Counted from the stretch's first letter, positions 22,740-34,295 are shown. The stretch is DNA of 64,000 bases from Notamacropus eugenii (GCF_028372415.1 NC_092875.1:436115377-436179376); one strand, 5' to 3'. The notes: generated from the sequence alone by a model not told the origin. A program made the numbers and translations.

Positions 22740-23723
22740 AAGTTTGCAGCTAACTCCAATTCCTTTCTACAGTGCCAATACTCACTTGATACAGTTCCCA
22801 AACCACTCACTACCTTCATTATTCTTCTCTGACACACTCCAATGGCCTTCCTAAGATAAAGTTCCCCAAAGTGAACACAAAAGGCAATAGGTTCTGGCCT
22901 GGTGCAAAAGTATAGAAAGCATCATTCTGGATCAGCAACCTTATTCTGGATGCCTCTTAATCAATACCTCTTAATACCACCTAAGATCTCATTTGTGTTT
23001 TTGGCTACTGTGTTACACTATTGATTCCTATTGATGTTATGGTCCATTAAAAGTCCTCTGATGTTTCTCACATGAGTCACTTGTCAAACTATAGCCAGTG
23101 TGAATGATTTTTTTGAAACCAAGTGCCAGATTATACATCTCATTGGATAAAGGTTTTGTTCTAACTTAACAACAATAACAACAACTGTAGCACTTAACAT
23201 GTGCCAGGGACTCTTTGGTTTGACAAATATCTCATTTGATACCCACAACAACCCTGAGAGGAAGGTGTTATTATCATTTCCATTTTTTGATGAGGAGACT
23301 GGTCAAACTGAGGTTAGGTGATTCATCTAGAGTTGCACATCTAGTAAGTATCTGAGGTTCAATTTGAACTCAGGTCTTCTTGAGTCCAGGACTGGCACTC
23401 TAATCATTGGGCCACCTGGCTGCCCCTGTCAAAATCTTTTTGTATTTTCACTCTGTCATTGAATATGTTAATTCTCTCACCCAGATTTGTATTATATGTA
23501 GATTTGGAAAGCATGGTACTTATGCAGTCTTACAAGTCGTTGATTAAAAAAAATGTAAGAGCCTTGTGATCTCCACTAGACATTCCCTCTATATCACTTA
23601 TGATCCATGGGCCTGGATATCCAATCAGTTCTGAAACTTCCAGCTGTCATTATCAGGTCTTTATCTCTTCATCTTATCCACAAGGATATCATGAGAAAGC
23701 CTGGCAAAAAAATTGCTGAAATC
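22740..23723 (-). mobile_element. CR1/L3 LINE relic, 3' region, left half
   Basis: The plus strand follows the order of a reverse-strand CR1 3' region. It has a GACACACTCCAATGGCCTTC stretch, CTAAGATCTCATTTGTGTTT, AAGTCCTCTGATGTTTCTCA, AAGTCGTTGATTAAAAAA, TCCAATCAGTTCTGAAACTT and CCACAAGGATATCATGAGAA. A type B SINE interrupts it at 23170-23428. It resumes at 30491 beyond the L1 insertions with CAGAAACACTGTATTTCTAG and CATTCCCTTGATCTACCA. The reading across the gap is contiguous with the CR1 layout. Confidence 0.55.
23170..23428 (-). mobile_element. CORE-SINE, MIR-like, type B, inside CR1
   Basis: It has AACATGTGCCAGGGACTC, ATCTCATTTGATACCCACAA, CAACCCTGAGAGGAAGG and the head ATTGGGCCACCTGGCTGCC. 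It sits within the reverse-strand CR1 relic. Confidence 0.8.
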
Positions 23724-23732
23724 ATTGCTAAT
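23720..23732 (+). repeat. Left 13-bp target-site duplication of full-length L1
   Basis: AATCATTGCTAAT here is repeated exactly at 30347-30359, bracketing the L1. Confidence 0.75.
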
Positions 23733-24538
23733 GTGTTTCCAGGAGCCAATATGGTGAGGTAAGCATTAAGGAGCTCTCCCTCTCCCTTGCTGACCTCTAA
23801 AAAATCAGAAAATATCACCCCAGGAAAAATCCTGGAACTGCAATAGCAGCAGAAAGATGGGGTGTGGCAATCTTTTAGACTGAGAAGTGTGGGGGATTAA
23901 CAGAAAAGGTCCCTCTCACTCTGGTGTAAGGGGAGCAGTACAGGAGAGGAGGTGTCCCATCAAGTCAGCAGCAAGCCCCACCTTAGGAAATCAGCTAGAG
24001 ATCCTGAGCCCCAGGGTGGTGGAGTAGGCAAGTGTCAACACTGGAATCTCCCCACCTCCCCTTTCTACCTGCCCTGAATGCCTGGGCACAGTCAGGGAGT
24101 CAACAGACTCCAGCTCTGAGAACCACCATGTGCTCCAGTGGGCAGGCAAGCATCCTTCAACAGTCATACCTCCCCATATTTCAGCATAACTCCATGTGGA
24201 CAGGGGTCCTCCAACAATCAAACCTCCCTCTGCTTCTGCAGCCTGGGTGAAGAGGTAGCTTCCATGTACCAGACCCCTCCTCCTCCCCACCTTCAGTGTA
24301 GCCCTGGGGAAATGCAGGAAGTCCCCACTCAGCCTCAGCACACACCAGCCACTAGGACCCCAGCTCAGTACCAGGTAAGCAGCCAGACTCATACAGCTTC
24401 CAGGTGCCAGCACCTGAAGCCCCAGTACCCAAAGCCAGTGACCAGACCCCTGGTCCCAAGCACAAGGAGCTTGGGATAGAGCTTCTTGTGCTTTAGCAGA
24501 AGAACTCAACTTTAAAAACCAGGAAAAAAGCAAACATC
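23733..24538 (+). promoter_or_regulatory. L1 5' UTR (internal promoter region)
   Basis: This segment is markedly more GC-rich than its surroundings and lies directly upstream of the ORF1 start. L1 5' UTRs are known to hold the element's internal promoter; activity is not inferable here. The 180-codon minus-strand frame at 23991-24533 lies entirely within it and shows no recognised domain. Confidence 0.6.
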
Positions 24539-25700
24539 ATGAACAAAAAGCAGAAATAGACAATGACCATAGATTCTTTCTATGCGGACAGGAAGATCAA
24601 AACACAAATTCAGAGGAGGACAACATTGTCAATATACCCACATCCAAAACCACAAAGGGAAATATGAACTGATCTCAAGTCTAAAAAGCCTTCTTGAAAG
24701 AGCTCAAGAAGGATTTTAAAAGTCAAATAAGAGTGGTAGAAGAAAAATTGGGAAAAGAAATGAGAGGTATGCAAGAGAGAATGAACAGCTTGAAAAAGGA
24801 AGGACAAAAACTGACTGTAGAAAACAAGTCCTTAAAAAATACAATTGACAAATGGGGGAAAAAAGTCCACTGAAGAAAGTTTACTTAAAAAGTAGAGTTG
24901 GCCAAATGGAAGAGGCACAAAAACTCATTGCAGAAAAGACCTCCTAAAAAAGTAGAATTGGTCAAATGGAAAAGGAGGGACAAAAGCTAACTGAAGAAAA
25001 CAATTCATTAAAAATTAGAATTAGGCAAGTAGAAGCTAATGCCTCTGAGACATCAAGAATCAGCCAAACAAAATCAAAAGAATAAAAAAGTGGAAGACAA
25101 CATAAAATACTTCATTGGAAAAACAACCTGTTAAATAGATCCAGGAAAGATAATTTAAGAATAGTAATTCTTAGTAGTAATACTACTAAGACTAATTACT
25201 AGTACTAGTAATGCTACTAATAGTAATTCAGGTCTACTTGAAAGCCATGATTAAAAAAATAGCCTAGGTAGCACTTTTCAAGAAATCATCAAAGAAAACT
25301 TCCCTGAGGTCTTAGAACCAGAGAGTAAAATAGTCATAGAAAGAATCCACCAATCACTTTTTGAAAGAGATCCCCAAATGAAAATGCCAAGGAATATTGT
25401 AGCCAAAGTCCAGAACTACCAGTTCAAGGAAAAAACATTGCAAGCATTCAGAAACAATTCAAATATCATGGAACCACAATTAGGATTATGCAGGACCTTG
25501 TAGCTTCTACAGTAAAAGATTGGCATGCTTGAAATATGATATTCCATAAGGCAAAGGAGCTTGGATTAGAATCAAGGATCAACTATCCAGCAAAATTCAG
25601 CATAATCTTTCAGGGGAGGAGATGAGGGTGTTAAATAGGGGACTTTCAAACCTTCCTGATGAAAAGACCAGGGCTTAATAGAAAATTTCATCTTCAAGTA
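24539..25700 (+). pseudogene. L1 ORF1 (RNA-binding coiled-coil protein), broken
   Basis: The start ATG is at 24539-24541 and the frame begins MNKKQK, with a stop at the seventh codon. ORF1p of L1 forms a trimeric coiled coil with RRM and C-terminal domains and coats L1 RNA. Here the lysine/glutamate-rich coiled coil is visible (EKLGKEMRGMQERMNSLKKEGQ at about 24740-24810), with three or four degenerate repeats of about 21 residues (24800-25040). A 60-bp palindromic insertion lies at 25165-25228. The C-terminal domain (EIIKENFPEVLEPES-like, 25282-25325) and the end (DEKTRA, 25660) remain recognisable. There are multiple stops. Confidence 0.7.
25165..25228. repeat. Palindromic TAGTAATAC-type insertion in ORF1
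   Basis: CTTAGTAGTA (25170-25179) pairs with TACTACTAAG (25181-25190). The next 18 bases, 25195-25212, form a perfect palindrome (ATTACTAGTACTAGTAAT). The block interrupts the otherwise continuous ORF1 text. Confidence 0.75.
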
Positions 25701-26369
25701 CAAGACTGAAAAGAGACTTAAGAAGGTAAAGAGAAAAGAAAAAAAACACGTTATTCAATAAGGGCAAACTGTTTACTTGTAATGATGATACTTGTGCAAG
25801 ATGATACTTGTAACTCTGAAGAACTGTATCTTTATTACAACATTTAGAAGGGATGTATACACACACACACATATAGACAAAGGATATGGGTATAAGTTGA
25901 CTTTGATGTGATGATAAAAAATCTAATAAGAGGTGGAAAGGAATTGTACTGGGAGAAGAGGAAAGGAGGAGTCAGAAAAGGGTAAATTATATCACATGAA
26001 GAGGCACAGAGACCTATTACAGTAGAGGTAAAGAATGGAAGGAAATGAGTATTGTTTGAACCTTGCTCTCATCAGATTTAGCTCAAAGAGGGAATTACAT
26101 ACTCAGGTACAGAAATCTAATTTACCCTATTGAAAGCAGGAGTGGAAAAAGAAGTGAAAAGGAAGGAGGTGAACAGAAGGGAAGGAAGAAGTAGTAAGGG
26201 GAAAAGGAAAGAAAAGAGGGGGGCTGATAGAAAAGAGGGCAGATTGAGGGAGGTGGTGGTCAGAAGCAAAACACTAGTGAGGGAGGAAAGGAGGAAAGAA
26301 GAGATTTGAAACAGAGGGAAATACACAGAATAAAGGTAAAAGGTAAAAAGGTAAAAGGCTGGAACATAT

Positions 26370-29300
26370 TATGCTTTAGTTGAAGTGAAAAAAAAAGCAG
26401 GCATAGCAATCCTGATCTCAGACAAAGCAAAAGCAAAAATAGATCTAATTAAAAGAGAAAACGAAGGAAACTATATTGTGCTAAAAGGTACCATAGACAA
26501 TGAAGTAATATCATTATTAAACATATATGCACCAAGTGGTATAGCATCCAAATTCTTGGAGAAGTTAAGAAGGTTGAAAGAAATAATAGACATCAAAACT
26601 ATACTAATGGGGAACCTCAACCTTCCCATCTCAGAATCAGATAAATCTAACCACAAAATAAACAAGGAAGAAGTTAAGGTGGTGAATAGAACTTTAGAAA
26701 AGTTAAATGTGGTAGATCTGTGGGGAAAATTGAATGGGGATAGAAAGGTATATACATTTTTCTTGACAGTATATGGCAACTACACAAAAACTGACCATGT
26801 ATTAGGGCATGAAAACCTCACAATCCAATGCAGAAAGACAGAAATATTAAATGCATCCTTTTCAGATTATGATGCAGTAAAAATTGCATGTAATAAAATG
26901 CCATGGAAAGATAGACCAAAAATTAATTGGAAACGAAATAATCTAATCTTAAAGAATAATTGAATCAAACAACAAATCATAGAAAGAATCAATAACTTCA
27001 TCTAAGAGAATGACAATATGAGACAACATACCAAAACTTGTGGGATGCAGCGAAAGTGGATCTTAGGTGAGAATTTATATCTCTAAATACTTACATGAAT
27101 AAAACAGAGAAAGAAGGGATCAATGAATTGGAAGTGCAACTAAAAAAGCTAGAAAAAATGAATTATAAAGTCTCAAATATGAAAATAAAAATTCTGAAAA
27201 TCAAAGGAAGGATTAATAAAATTGAAATTAAGAAAAGTGTTGAACCAATTAATAAAATAAAGAGATGGTTTGGAATAAAAATCCACAAAATTGAAAAACC
27301 TTTGGTTAATTTGATTAAAAAAGAAGAAAACTAAATTACCAGCATAAAAAATGAAAAGGATGAATTCACCACCAATGAAGATGAAATTAAAACAATAATT
27401 AGAAGCTATTTTGCCAACCATATGCAATAAATTTGACAATCTTAGTGAAATAGATGACTATTTATAAAAATATAAATTGCCTAGATTAACAGAAGAGGAA
27501 ATAAAATACTTAAAGAATCCCATCTCAGAAAAAAGAAACTGAAGAACAAGCCTTCAATGAACTCCCTAAGAAAAAATCTCCAGGCTAAATGAATTTACAA
27601 GTAAATTCTATCAGACATTTAAAGAACAATTAATTCCAATGCTATATAAAATATTTGGGAAAATAGGTAGAGTCTTATCAAATTATTTTTATGATACAAA
27701 CATGGGGCTGATACCTAAACTGGGAAGAGCCAAAACTGGGAAAGAAAATTATAGACCAATTTTCCTAATGTACATAGACGCAAAAATTTTAAATAAATTA
27801 CTAGCAAAGAGATTACAGAAACTTATTCCAAGGACAAAGCACTCTGACCAGGTAGATTCTATACTACAAATGCTGGATTGGTTCAATATTAGGAAAACTA
27901 AAAGCATAATTGACCATATCAACAGCAAAACTAACAGAAATCATATGGTTATCTTAATACATGCAGAAAAAGCTTTTGACAAAATATAACACCCATATCC
28001 ATTAAAAACACTAAAGTGTAGGATAAATGGAATCTTTCTTAAAATTGATAATTATCATCTATCTAAAACCATCAGCAAGGATTATATGTAATGAGGATAA
28101 GGTGAAAGAATTTCCAATGAGATCAGGGATGAAACAAAGATGTCTGTTATCACCATTGTTATTCAACATTGTGCTATTAATGTTAATTTTAGAAGTAAGA
28201 GAAGGAAAAGAAATGGAAGGAATTACAATAGACAAAGGAGAAACAAAGCTATCACTCTTTGCAGATGATATGATGGTTTACTTAGAGAATCCTAGAAAAT
28301 CAAGTAAAAAATTACTTGAAATAACAAACAACTTTAGCCTAGTTTCAGGTTATAAAATAAACCCACATAAATCATTAGCATTTCTATATATTATTAACAA
28401 AGTTCAACAGCAAGAGATAGAAAGAGAAATTCCATTTAAAGTTACTGTAGACATTAGAAAATATTTGGGAGTCTATCTGCTAAGACAAATTCAGAAACTA
28501 TATGAACACAGTTACAAAATACTTTTCACACAACTAAAGTCAAATCTAAATAACTAGAAAAATATCAGTTATTCATGGGTAGGCTGAGCTAATACAATAA
28601 AAATGACAATTCTACCTAGATTAATTTATTTAGTGCCATACCAATCAAACTACCAAAAATTATTTTGTAGAGCTAGAAAAAATAATACATTCACCTGGAA
28701 GAACAAAAAGTCCAGAATATCAAGTGAATTAATGAAAAGAAATACAAGAGAAGATGTCCTAGTCATACCAGATCTTAAATTGTATTATAAAGCAGCAATC
28801 AACACAACTACTTGGTAGTGGCTAAGAAATAGAGTGGTTGATCAGTGGAATAAGTTAGATACACAAGACATAGTAGCCAATAACACACAAGACACAGTAC
28901 TACTAGATAGTAATCTACTGTTTGATAAACCAAAAGACTCCAGCTTCCAGGATAAGAACTCACTATTTAACAAAAACTACTGGGAAAATTGGAAAATAGT
29001 ATGGCAGAAATTTGGCATAGATCAATATCTTACACTGTTATACCAAGATAAAGACAAAATGCGTACATGATTTAGATATAAAAGCCAATACTATCTGCAA
29101 AGTAGGAGAACACAGAACTGTTTACCCATCAGATTTATGGAGAACAGAAGAATTTATGACTAAATAAGTAAGAGAGAACATTATGAAATGCAAAATGGAT
29201 GATTTTGATTACATCAAGTTGTAAAGTTTTTGCACAGCCAAAGCCAAAGCAACCAAGATGAGAAGGGAAGCAGAAAGCTGGGAAACATTTTTTACAGTCA

Positions 29301-29987
29301 GTGTCTCTGATAAAGATCTCATTACTCAAAAATAGACAGAACTGAGTCAAATACATGTCAAATTTATAAGAATACAAGTCATTCCCCAATTGATAAATGG
29401 TCAAAGGATTTAAACAGCCAGTTTTCAGAGAAAGAAATTAAATCTGTCTATAGCCATATCAAAAAAATGCTCTAAATCTAAATTACAGAAATGCAAATCA
29501 AAACAACTCTGAGGTACGTGGCAAAACAGGCAAATGATAAATGATAGAGAAGATGTGGGAAATTTGGAAGACTAATGCATTGTTGGTAGAGTTGTGAACT
29601 GATCTAACCATTTTCAAACTCAATTTGGAACAATGTCCAAAGGTCTATAAAATTGTGCATATCTTCTGATACTGCAATATCACTTCTAGGTCTGTATCCC
29701 AAAGAGATCATAAAAATGGAAAAAGGTCCCACACATACAAAAATATTTATAGAAGCTCTTTTTGTGGTGATCAAGAACTAGAAATTGAGGGAATGCCCAT
29801 CAGTTGAGGAATGGCTGAACAAAAGATGTGGTATATCGATGTAATGGAATACTATTGTTCCATAAGAAATGATGAGCAGTCAGACTTCAGAAAAACTTGG
29901 AAAGATTTTCATGCAATGATGCTGAGTGAAGTGAGCAGAACCAGGAGAACACTGTACAAAGTACCAGCAACAATGTGTGATGACTAG
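26370..29987 (+). pseudogene. L1 ORF2 (endonuclease-reverse transcriptase), broken
   Basis: ORF2p nicks target DNA and reverse transcribes L1 RNA. The endonuclease is visible from KKKAGIAILISDKAK (26385) through LLNIYAPSG to YTKTDHVLGHENL, but the conserved GD-N motif reads GNLN (about 26610), so a metal-binding Asp is lost. Its first ~90 residues are not recognisable upstream. Reverse transcriptase: [25 protein letters not shown] (27745), motif A altered to [10 protein letters not shown] (27955, Asp to His), MKQRCLLSPLLFNI (28129), intact FADDMMVYLENP (28258), SGYKINPHKSLAFLY. C-terminal region: DLKLYYKAAINTTTW, then MSEVSRTRR..CDD ending at the TAG 29985-29987. At least eight stops or frameshifts break it. 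Confidence 0.85.
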
Positions 29988-30346
29988 CTTTGATTGACTT
30001 AGCTCTTCTCAGCAATACAAGGATCTAAGACAACTCCAAAAGACTCATGATGGAAAATGCTGTTCACATCCAGAAAAAGAACTATGGAGCAGAAGCATAC
30101 TCTTTGCTTTCTCTCTTTTTTGTTTTATTTTGTTTCTTCTTTCTTAAGGCTCCTCTCATCAGTTCTAATTCTTCTTTACAACATAACTAATGTGAAAATA
30201 TGTTTAATATGAATGTATATGTAGAGTCTATATCAGATTACACATGGTCTTGAAAAGGGGGGAGGGAAGAAGGGCAGAGGAAGTTTAGAACTCAAAATCT
30301 TATGAAAGTGAATGTTGAAAATGAAAAACATTTTTTTTAAAGAAAG

Positions 30347-30359
30347 AATCATTGCTAAT
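30347..30359 (+). repeat. Right 13-bp target-site duplication of L1
   Basis: Exact second copy of AATCATTGCTAAT. Confidence 0.75.
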
Positions 30360-30483
30360 ATGGAAATATTTGCATGACTTAATATGTATAACAGATATTG
30401 CCTTCTTAAAAGGAGAATAGAGGGGTAAAAAGAGGGAGACAATTTGGAATTGAAAATAAAAATTAAAAAAATAAAAGATTTAT
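30360..30483 (+). mobile_element. Short 5'-truncated L1 3' UTR piece
   Basis: ATGGAAATATTTGCATGACT, TGCCTTCTTAAAAGG and TTGGAATTGAAAATAAAAAT, then an A-rich end, match another L1 3' UTR subfamily. TGAAATC occurs just before its start (23717-23723) and just after its end (30484-30490). The piece therefore seems to have landed in the CR1 relic first and then received the full-length L1 about 10 bp into it. Confidence 0.5.
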
Positions 30484-30490
30484 TGAAATC

Positions 30491-30590
30491 CAGAAACACT
30501 GTATTTCTAGCATTCCCTTGATCTACCAATTTAGTTGTCTCAAAAAGCAAGAAAGTGTGACACATTCTTAAGGAAGACATTCTATCTTTT
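30491..30590 (-). mobile_element. CR1/L3 LINE relic, right half
   Basis: AGCATTCCCTTGATCTACCA continues the reverse-strand CR1 text interrupted at 23723. Confidence 0.5.
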
Positions 30591-32435
30591 ATTGATCATG
30601 GGTTCTCTTTTATAAGTATAAAAAAGAACAATTATTGTGAATTCTAGGAAATTCTCCCAAACAAAGATGACTTAATCCCATCTGGTCAATTTGATGAAAT
30701 TTTAAGGTATGAACCATTGTTTTAAGGGAACATCTCCAATGCAACCTTAGCATCATGCCAAGTGGACACAGATGACTTTTCTGATTGGTCTCTGGTGAAT
30801 CACTGAGGACCTGGAAGGTAGATTCTTATTGGAAGAACCACTCTTTTTGTGGTAAGAGTAAGTTATGAAATGGATTCATTCTTTTTGGAACCTTTTACAC
30901 TTAGCTATCTAGACAGAACTGCATCAAGGGGGGACAGAGGTGGATTTCTCTCCTCCCTCAAACTGCACCAGGAACAAAAAATGGAACTTGTAGGAGAAGT
31001 AAATGGCCATAATAAACAGCTTATGCATGACCAGGTAAACCAGAGAATGGAGTTCCTGGTTGTCTTCTAACTTTCTACTTGCTTCTCTTGAGTACAAGTG
31101 AAAGACTAGATCTTGAGAATCGATCGACATTTCCATCCTCAGGATTACATCAGTTCAAAAGTCAAGTACTAGCCTCTTAGAGAAAGATTTCTCTGATGAA
31201 GAATTCTTAACCTCCATTGGGACAACCCAGAAGCTGGAAGATACCCATTGAAGTCCAGAAGATCTGGACCTTTCCAACCTTCCTTGATACTATTGTCTTT
31301 CTCAAATGGTGAAAATCTAAGGTGAATGAAGAGTATTTGTTCATTACAAAGTTTTTTTTTTTTTTTTAACCTTAAAGGGTATTCTAATAAGTATAACAGT
31401 CTCTATGAATGTTTTCTGTTTCCTCTATTCATGTGACCACTTTGTGTCTCATGTATTTTCTGGGATGATGGAAAGAATATGTTACCCCACACCCAATGAA
31501 CACACTGTACTTGAGTAGCTTTGCTTGAGGGGACCCTGTTACTCACATATAGGGTAACTCCAAACATAAGCCACACTTAAGCTTTGCTTTGGAGATTTCT
31601 TTAGAATTTTATTCTGGGTTGTAGATAGATAAGAGAACCTAATCCATCTTGGGACAGGCCCATACTCCCACCCCTCCAATGGAAACCAGGCCATGTAGTT
31701 CCATAATTCCTTGGAGAGCCACCAGGTTGTAGGTGACATATGATGCTAATGCAATGTTCATTTAATGGTAATTAAATGAAAGTAGTCATGTTGCTATAAG
31801 AAAAGCATTTTGCAAAATGTAAAACTATATAAATATAAATCGTTACTTTTCAGAGTTGTATGATTCTTTTTTGACAAATGGTAATACATAGAGTGAGTGA
31901 TATAACCAAGGTGAATTCATGTGTGACATTCTTCTTATTCTTAAGTGATATTAGAACTAAGTTTCTGAATTCTGGCCAAGTTCTATGGTATCTAGAAAAA
32001 TATCTCCTTTTTCTAATTTAAAATTGAATCAGAAGCCTTAGGGGTAAAAAAAAATGGATTATGGTAATTATTTCTCTTGGATTCAGTTTGCCTTTTCAAT
32101 TCTACCTTCATTACATTTATGTAAACATTTCTATAACAGTGCAAAAAACTAAGCCTAAGGAAAGACGGAGTTGTACAAATATTTCTAAATTATAAATCAT
32201 GCTTGTAATTACCAAGCTATACCCCTAAATCTCCCAAAGTACTTCTTGCCCCTTCACAAATGCTAAGTAATCACCAAATTAGGAAGACAGAAATACCTTG
32301 AGTGTGGTTTTCCAGACATTCAATCTTGAAAGTATCTTTTGTTCCTTCCTCTCCTTTGTGTAGTTCATCACTAAGTTCAGCCAACTTTTCCTCTTTGCTA
32401 GTTTTCCTCTTTGCTAGTCCCCCCATACACACATA
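30591..32435. other. Unique DNA, no gene seen
   Basis: No repeat family or domain-bearing frame. There is a poly-T run at about 31352-31367. The short open frames (up to 73 codons) are unremarkable. Confidence 0.45.
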
Positions 32436-32439
32436 CACC

Positions 32440-32600
32440 TCTCCCCCTCCCCATTGCTTAGCATTCCCACAGCTCTGTCAGTGGTCCTAACATTAACTAT
32501 CTCATTCCTGGACCACTACAGCATTCTTGCTGATGGGCCTCTCTGTAGTCCTTCCTTACTCCAACTCATCTTATATACAGAATTAAGAATCACCATCCTC
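32440..32600 (+). mobile_element. L2 LINE fragment
   Basis: CTATCTCATTCCTGGACCAC, then GCTGATGGGCCTCTCTGTAG and CTCCAACTCATC correspond to the L2 reverse transcriptase 3' region. The L2 text resumes at about 33195. Confidence 0.45.
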
Positions 32601-32982
32601 AGTTGTCATAGCTAGGGCCAATGGCTTAGGCAAGTCTTAGGCAAGACTTTTTAAAGAGGCCTTTGAGGTTTTTCTTCTCTTTTTTCACTAACCTCTTCTT
32701 TGTCCTGGACAAGGTCTCATGTTACTTACTACCCAGGTTCTCCTCCTAAAATCTATGTCCTATTCCTTCAGGGCTCAGATTTTCCATTTGGTGAAAATAG
32801 GTGGTAAGGGATTAATTAGGCAAAATTATCTTCGATAATGGGTTAGCTTGCTAATCTGTTACCTTCCCATCCCTTAAGGAATGACTATTAATGCTCCCAA
32901 TTTCAAATAGTGGGAGAGATGTGTATTTATCTGAATGTGGGATAGCCTTCCTTCAACATTCATTAAACCACACACACATACA

Positions 32983-33175
32983 CTAGGGGTATACTGGAGC
33001 CAGCTCTTTGCTAGTCAATTTTTAAATTTTCCTTGTGAGCATTTATACCTTGGAAATTTGGAAATAAATAAGGGACTGAATTACTGATTGATTGTCTACA
33101 CTTAAAGTGATAGAAAAATATTAATAATGCAGATTAAACTTAAAAATGTGTCATGAGTAATTTTTTTTTGGAGAG
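32983..33175 (+). mobile_element. Non-autonomous TIR DNA transposon, copy 2
   Basis: It starts AGGGGTATACTGGAGCCAGC and shares the interior GATTGTCTACACTTAAAGTG, ATATTAATAATGCAGATTAA and AATGTGTCATGAGTAA with copies 1 and 3. The right inverted repeat is not found. It lies in the gap between two L2 pieces. Confidence 0.5.
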
Positions 33176-33194
33176 CTCAACACTACATGTCTTA

Positions 33195-33375
33195 CTGTTG
33201 GTCATTCACTTTGACCTAAGTCAAATCTTGGCCATATCATTCCTCTTCCAAAACTAGTGATGATTTCCAGTTGTTTCACTACTAAACACCAACTTATCAT
33301 CTCAAAGTTTCCACTCTAGTACAGAAAACCTGCTATGCCTGCCACTAAGGACCCTCTCAACAGTCACATGTATTG
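33195..33375 (+). mobile_element. L2 LINE fragment (continuation)
   Basis: CCATATCATTCCTCTTCCAA and GATGATTTCCAGTTGTTTC match the L2 segment that follows the one at 32.44-32.60 kb. The intervening 590 bp is a later insertion or insertions. Confidence 0.4.
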
Positions 33376-33519
33376 ATCTTAATTATAGATCTATGTTCTC
33401 TAATTAGGTGAGTATTATTATCTGGAAAAATTAGAATGGTTTTAATTAAGAGGTCACATTCATCTAAATAAGATGCTTCTATCCAACTTGAAAACAATTT
33501 GTCTTTTAAATTCTTTTTA

Positions 33520-33590
33520 TAAAATGAGGAGGCTGGAATAGATGATCTCTAAGGGACCTTTCCATTTTAAATCCCAATATTTTAGTACTC
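33520..33590 (+). mobile_element. SINE tail fragment, type C
   Basis: AAAATGAGGAGGCTGGAATA, GATCTCTAAGGGACC and TTTTAAATCCCAATATTTTA match the type C end only. Confidence 0.5.
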
Positions 33591-33764
33591 CAGCTTTAAT
33601 TTTTCTACATATTTCTGTTTAAAAATTCTTTTTTAAGAATACTGCAAATACTTACTTCAAGACTTATCCAAATGTTCATTAATTAGAAATTAGCCAAGCC
33701 CTGAGTGTTGGTGATTGAAGAGAGATGGTTATCTAGATCTGCTATTAAAGAAAGTCTTAAAGTA

Positions 33765-34010
33765 ATAATAATAGCTGACCTTTATATAGCACACTAAGTC
33801 TACAAAGTACTTTGAATATGTTATCTCATCTGGTCCTCACAGAAATCTCTGCTATTATTATCCTCATTTTACAGATGAGGAAACTGAGGCTGAAAAACAT
33901 GAAATGATTTGTTCAGGGTCACAAACTAGTGTCTGAGGCTGAATATGAATTTAGGTCTTGCTGGCTTCAGGTCTAGTGCTCTATCCACTATGCCACCTAG
34001 CTGTCATAGT
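33765..34010 (-). mobile_element. CORE-SINE, MIR-like, type B, full length
   Basis: On plus it has AATAATAATAGCTGACCTTT, TTATCTCATCTGGTCCTCAC, CAGATGAGGAAACTGAGGCT and the head TCCACTATGCCACCTAGCTG. Confidence 0.85.
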
Positions 34011-34224
34011 TTGCTTTTAAAAATATGGTCTAGGAAAAATTATTGGCTACATGTAATGAATGCTTAACAAAAGCTGACGAATCACTGATTAAACAATGTT
34101 CACTGTGTTAGAACAAGGCTTTTTGTACTGAATATTCTTAAAATAGAGTAAAATACATAAAAATGGAATATACTTTATGAATATACGCAAAAAAGTAGAA
34201 TAATAAACTCCAGTCATTATTCAC

Positions 34225-34295
34225 AATATTAGATCTTTAAAGTTATTTAGTCCAAACCCCTCATTTTATTGATGAGAGAATCAAGAGCCATAGAA
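34225..34295 (-). mobile_element. SINE fragment, type C
   Basis: TTAAAGTTATTTAGTCCAAA and CATTTTATTGATGAGAG match the reverse complement of a type C SINE. It is joined directly to the next SINE piece. Confidence 0.45.

Larger units (their letters stand above)
23733..30346 (+). mobile_element. Full-length L1 LINE, decayed
   Basis: About 6.6 kb lies between perfect 13-bp duplications. Order: 5' UTR from a CCAATATGG-type start (GC-richer, 23733-24538), ORF1 remnant (24539-25700), AG-rich spacer with a CA repeat (25700-26360), ORF2 remnant (26370-29987), 3' UTR with a G-rich GGGGGGAGGGAAG segment, and a decayed A-rich tail (about 30325-30346). Both ORFs are broken by stops and frameshifts, so the copy cannot be autonomous. 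It matches the L1 lineage whose ORF2 C-terminus reads TRRTLYKVPATMCDD, familiar from marsupial genomes. Confidence 0.85.

Noticed and set aside
23991-24533. 180-codon minus-strand frame, the second longest in the window
   Set aside because: It lies wholly inside the GC-rich 5' UTR of the L1, antisense to the element, and has no recognisable domain.
26385-29070. Reverse-transcriptase frames as possible host genes or a bacterial-type RT system
   Set aside because: Motif order and flanks are those of L1 ORF2; active-site residues are lost and frames are broken.
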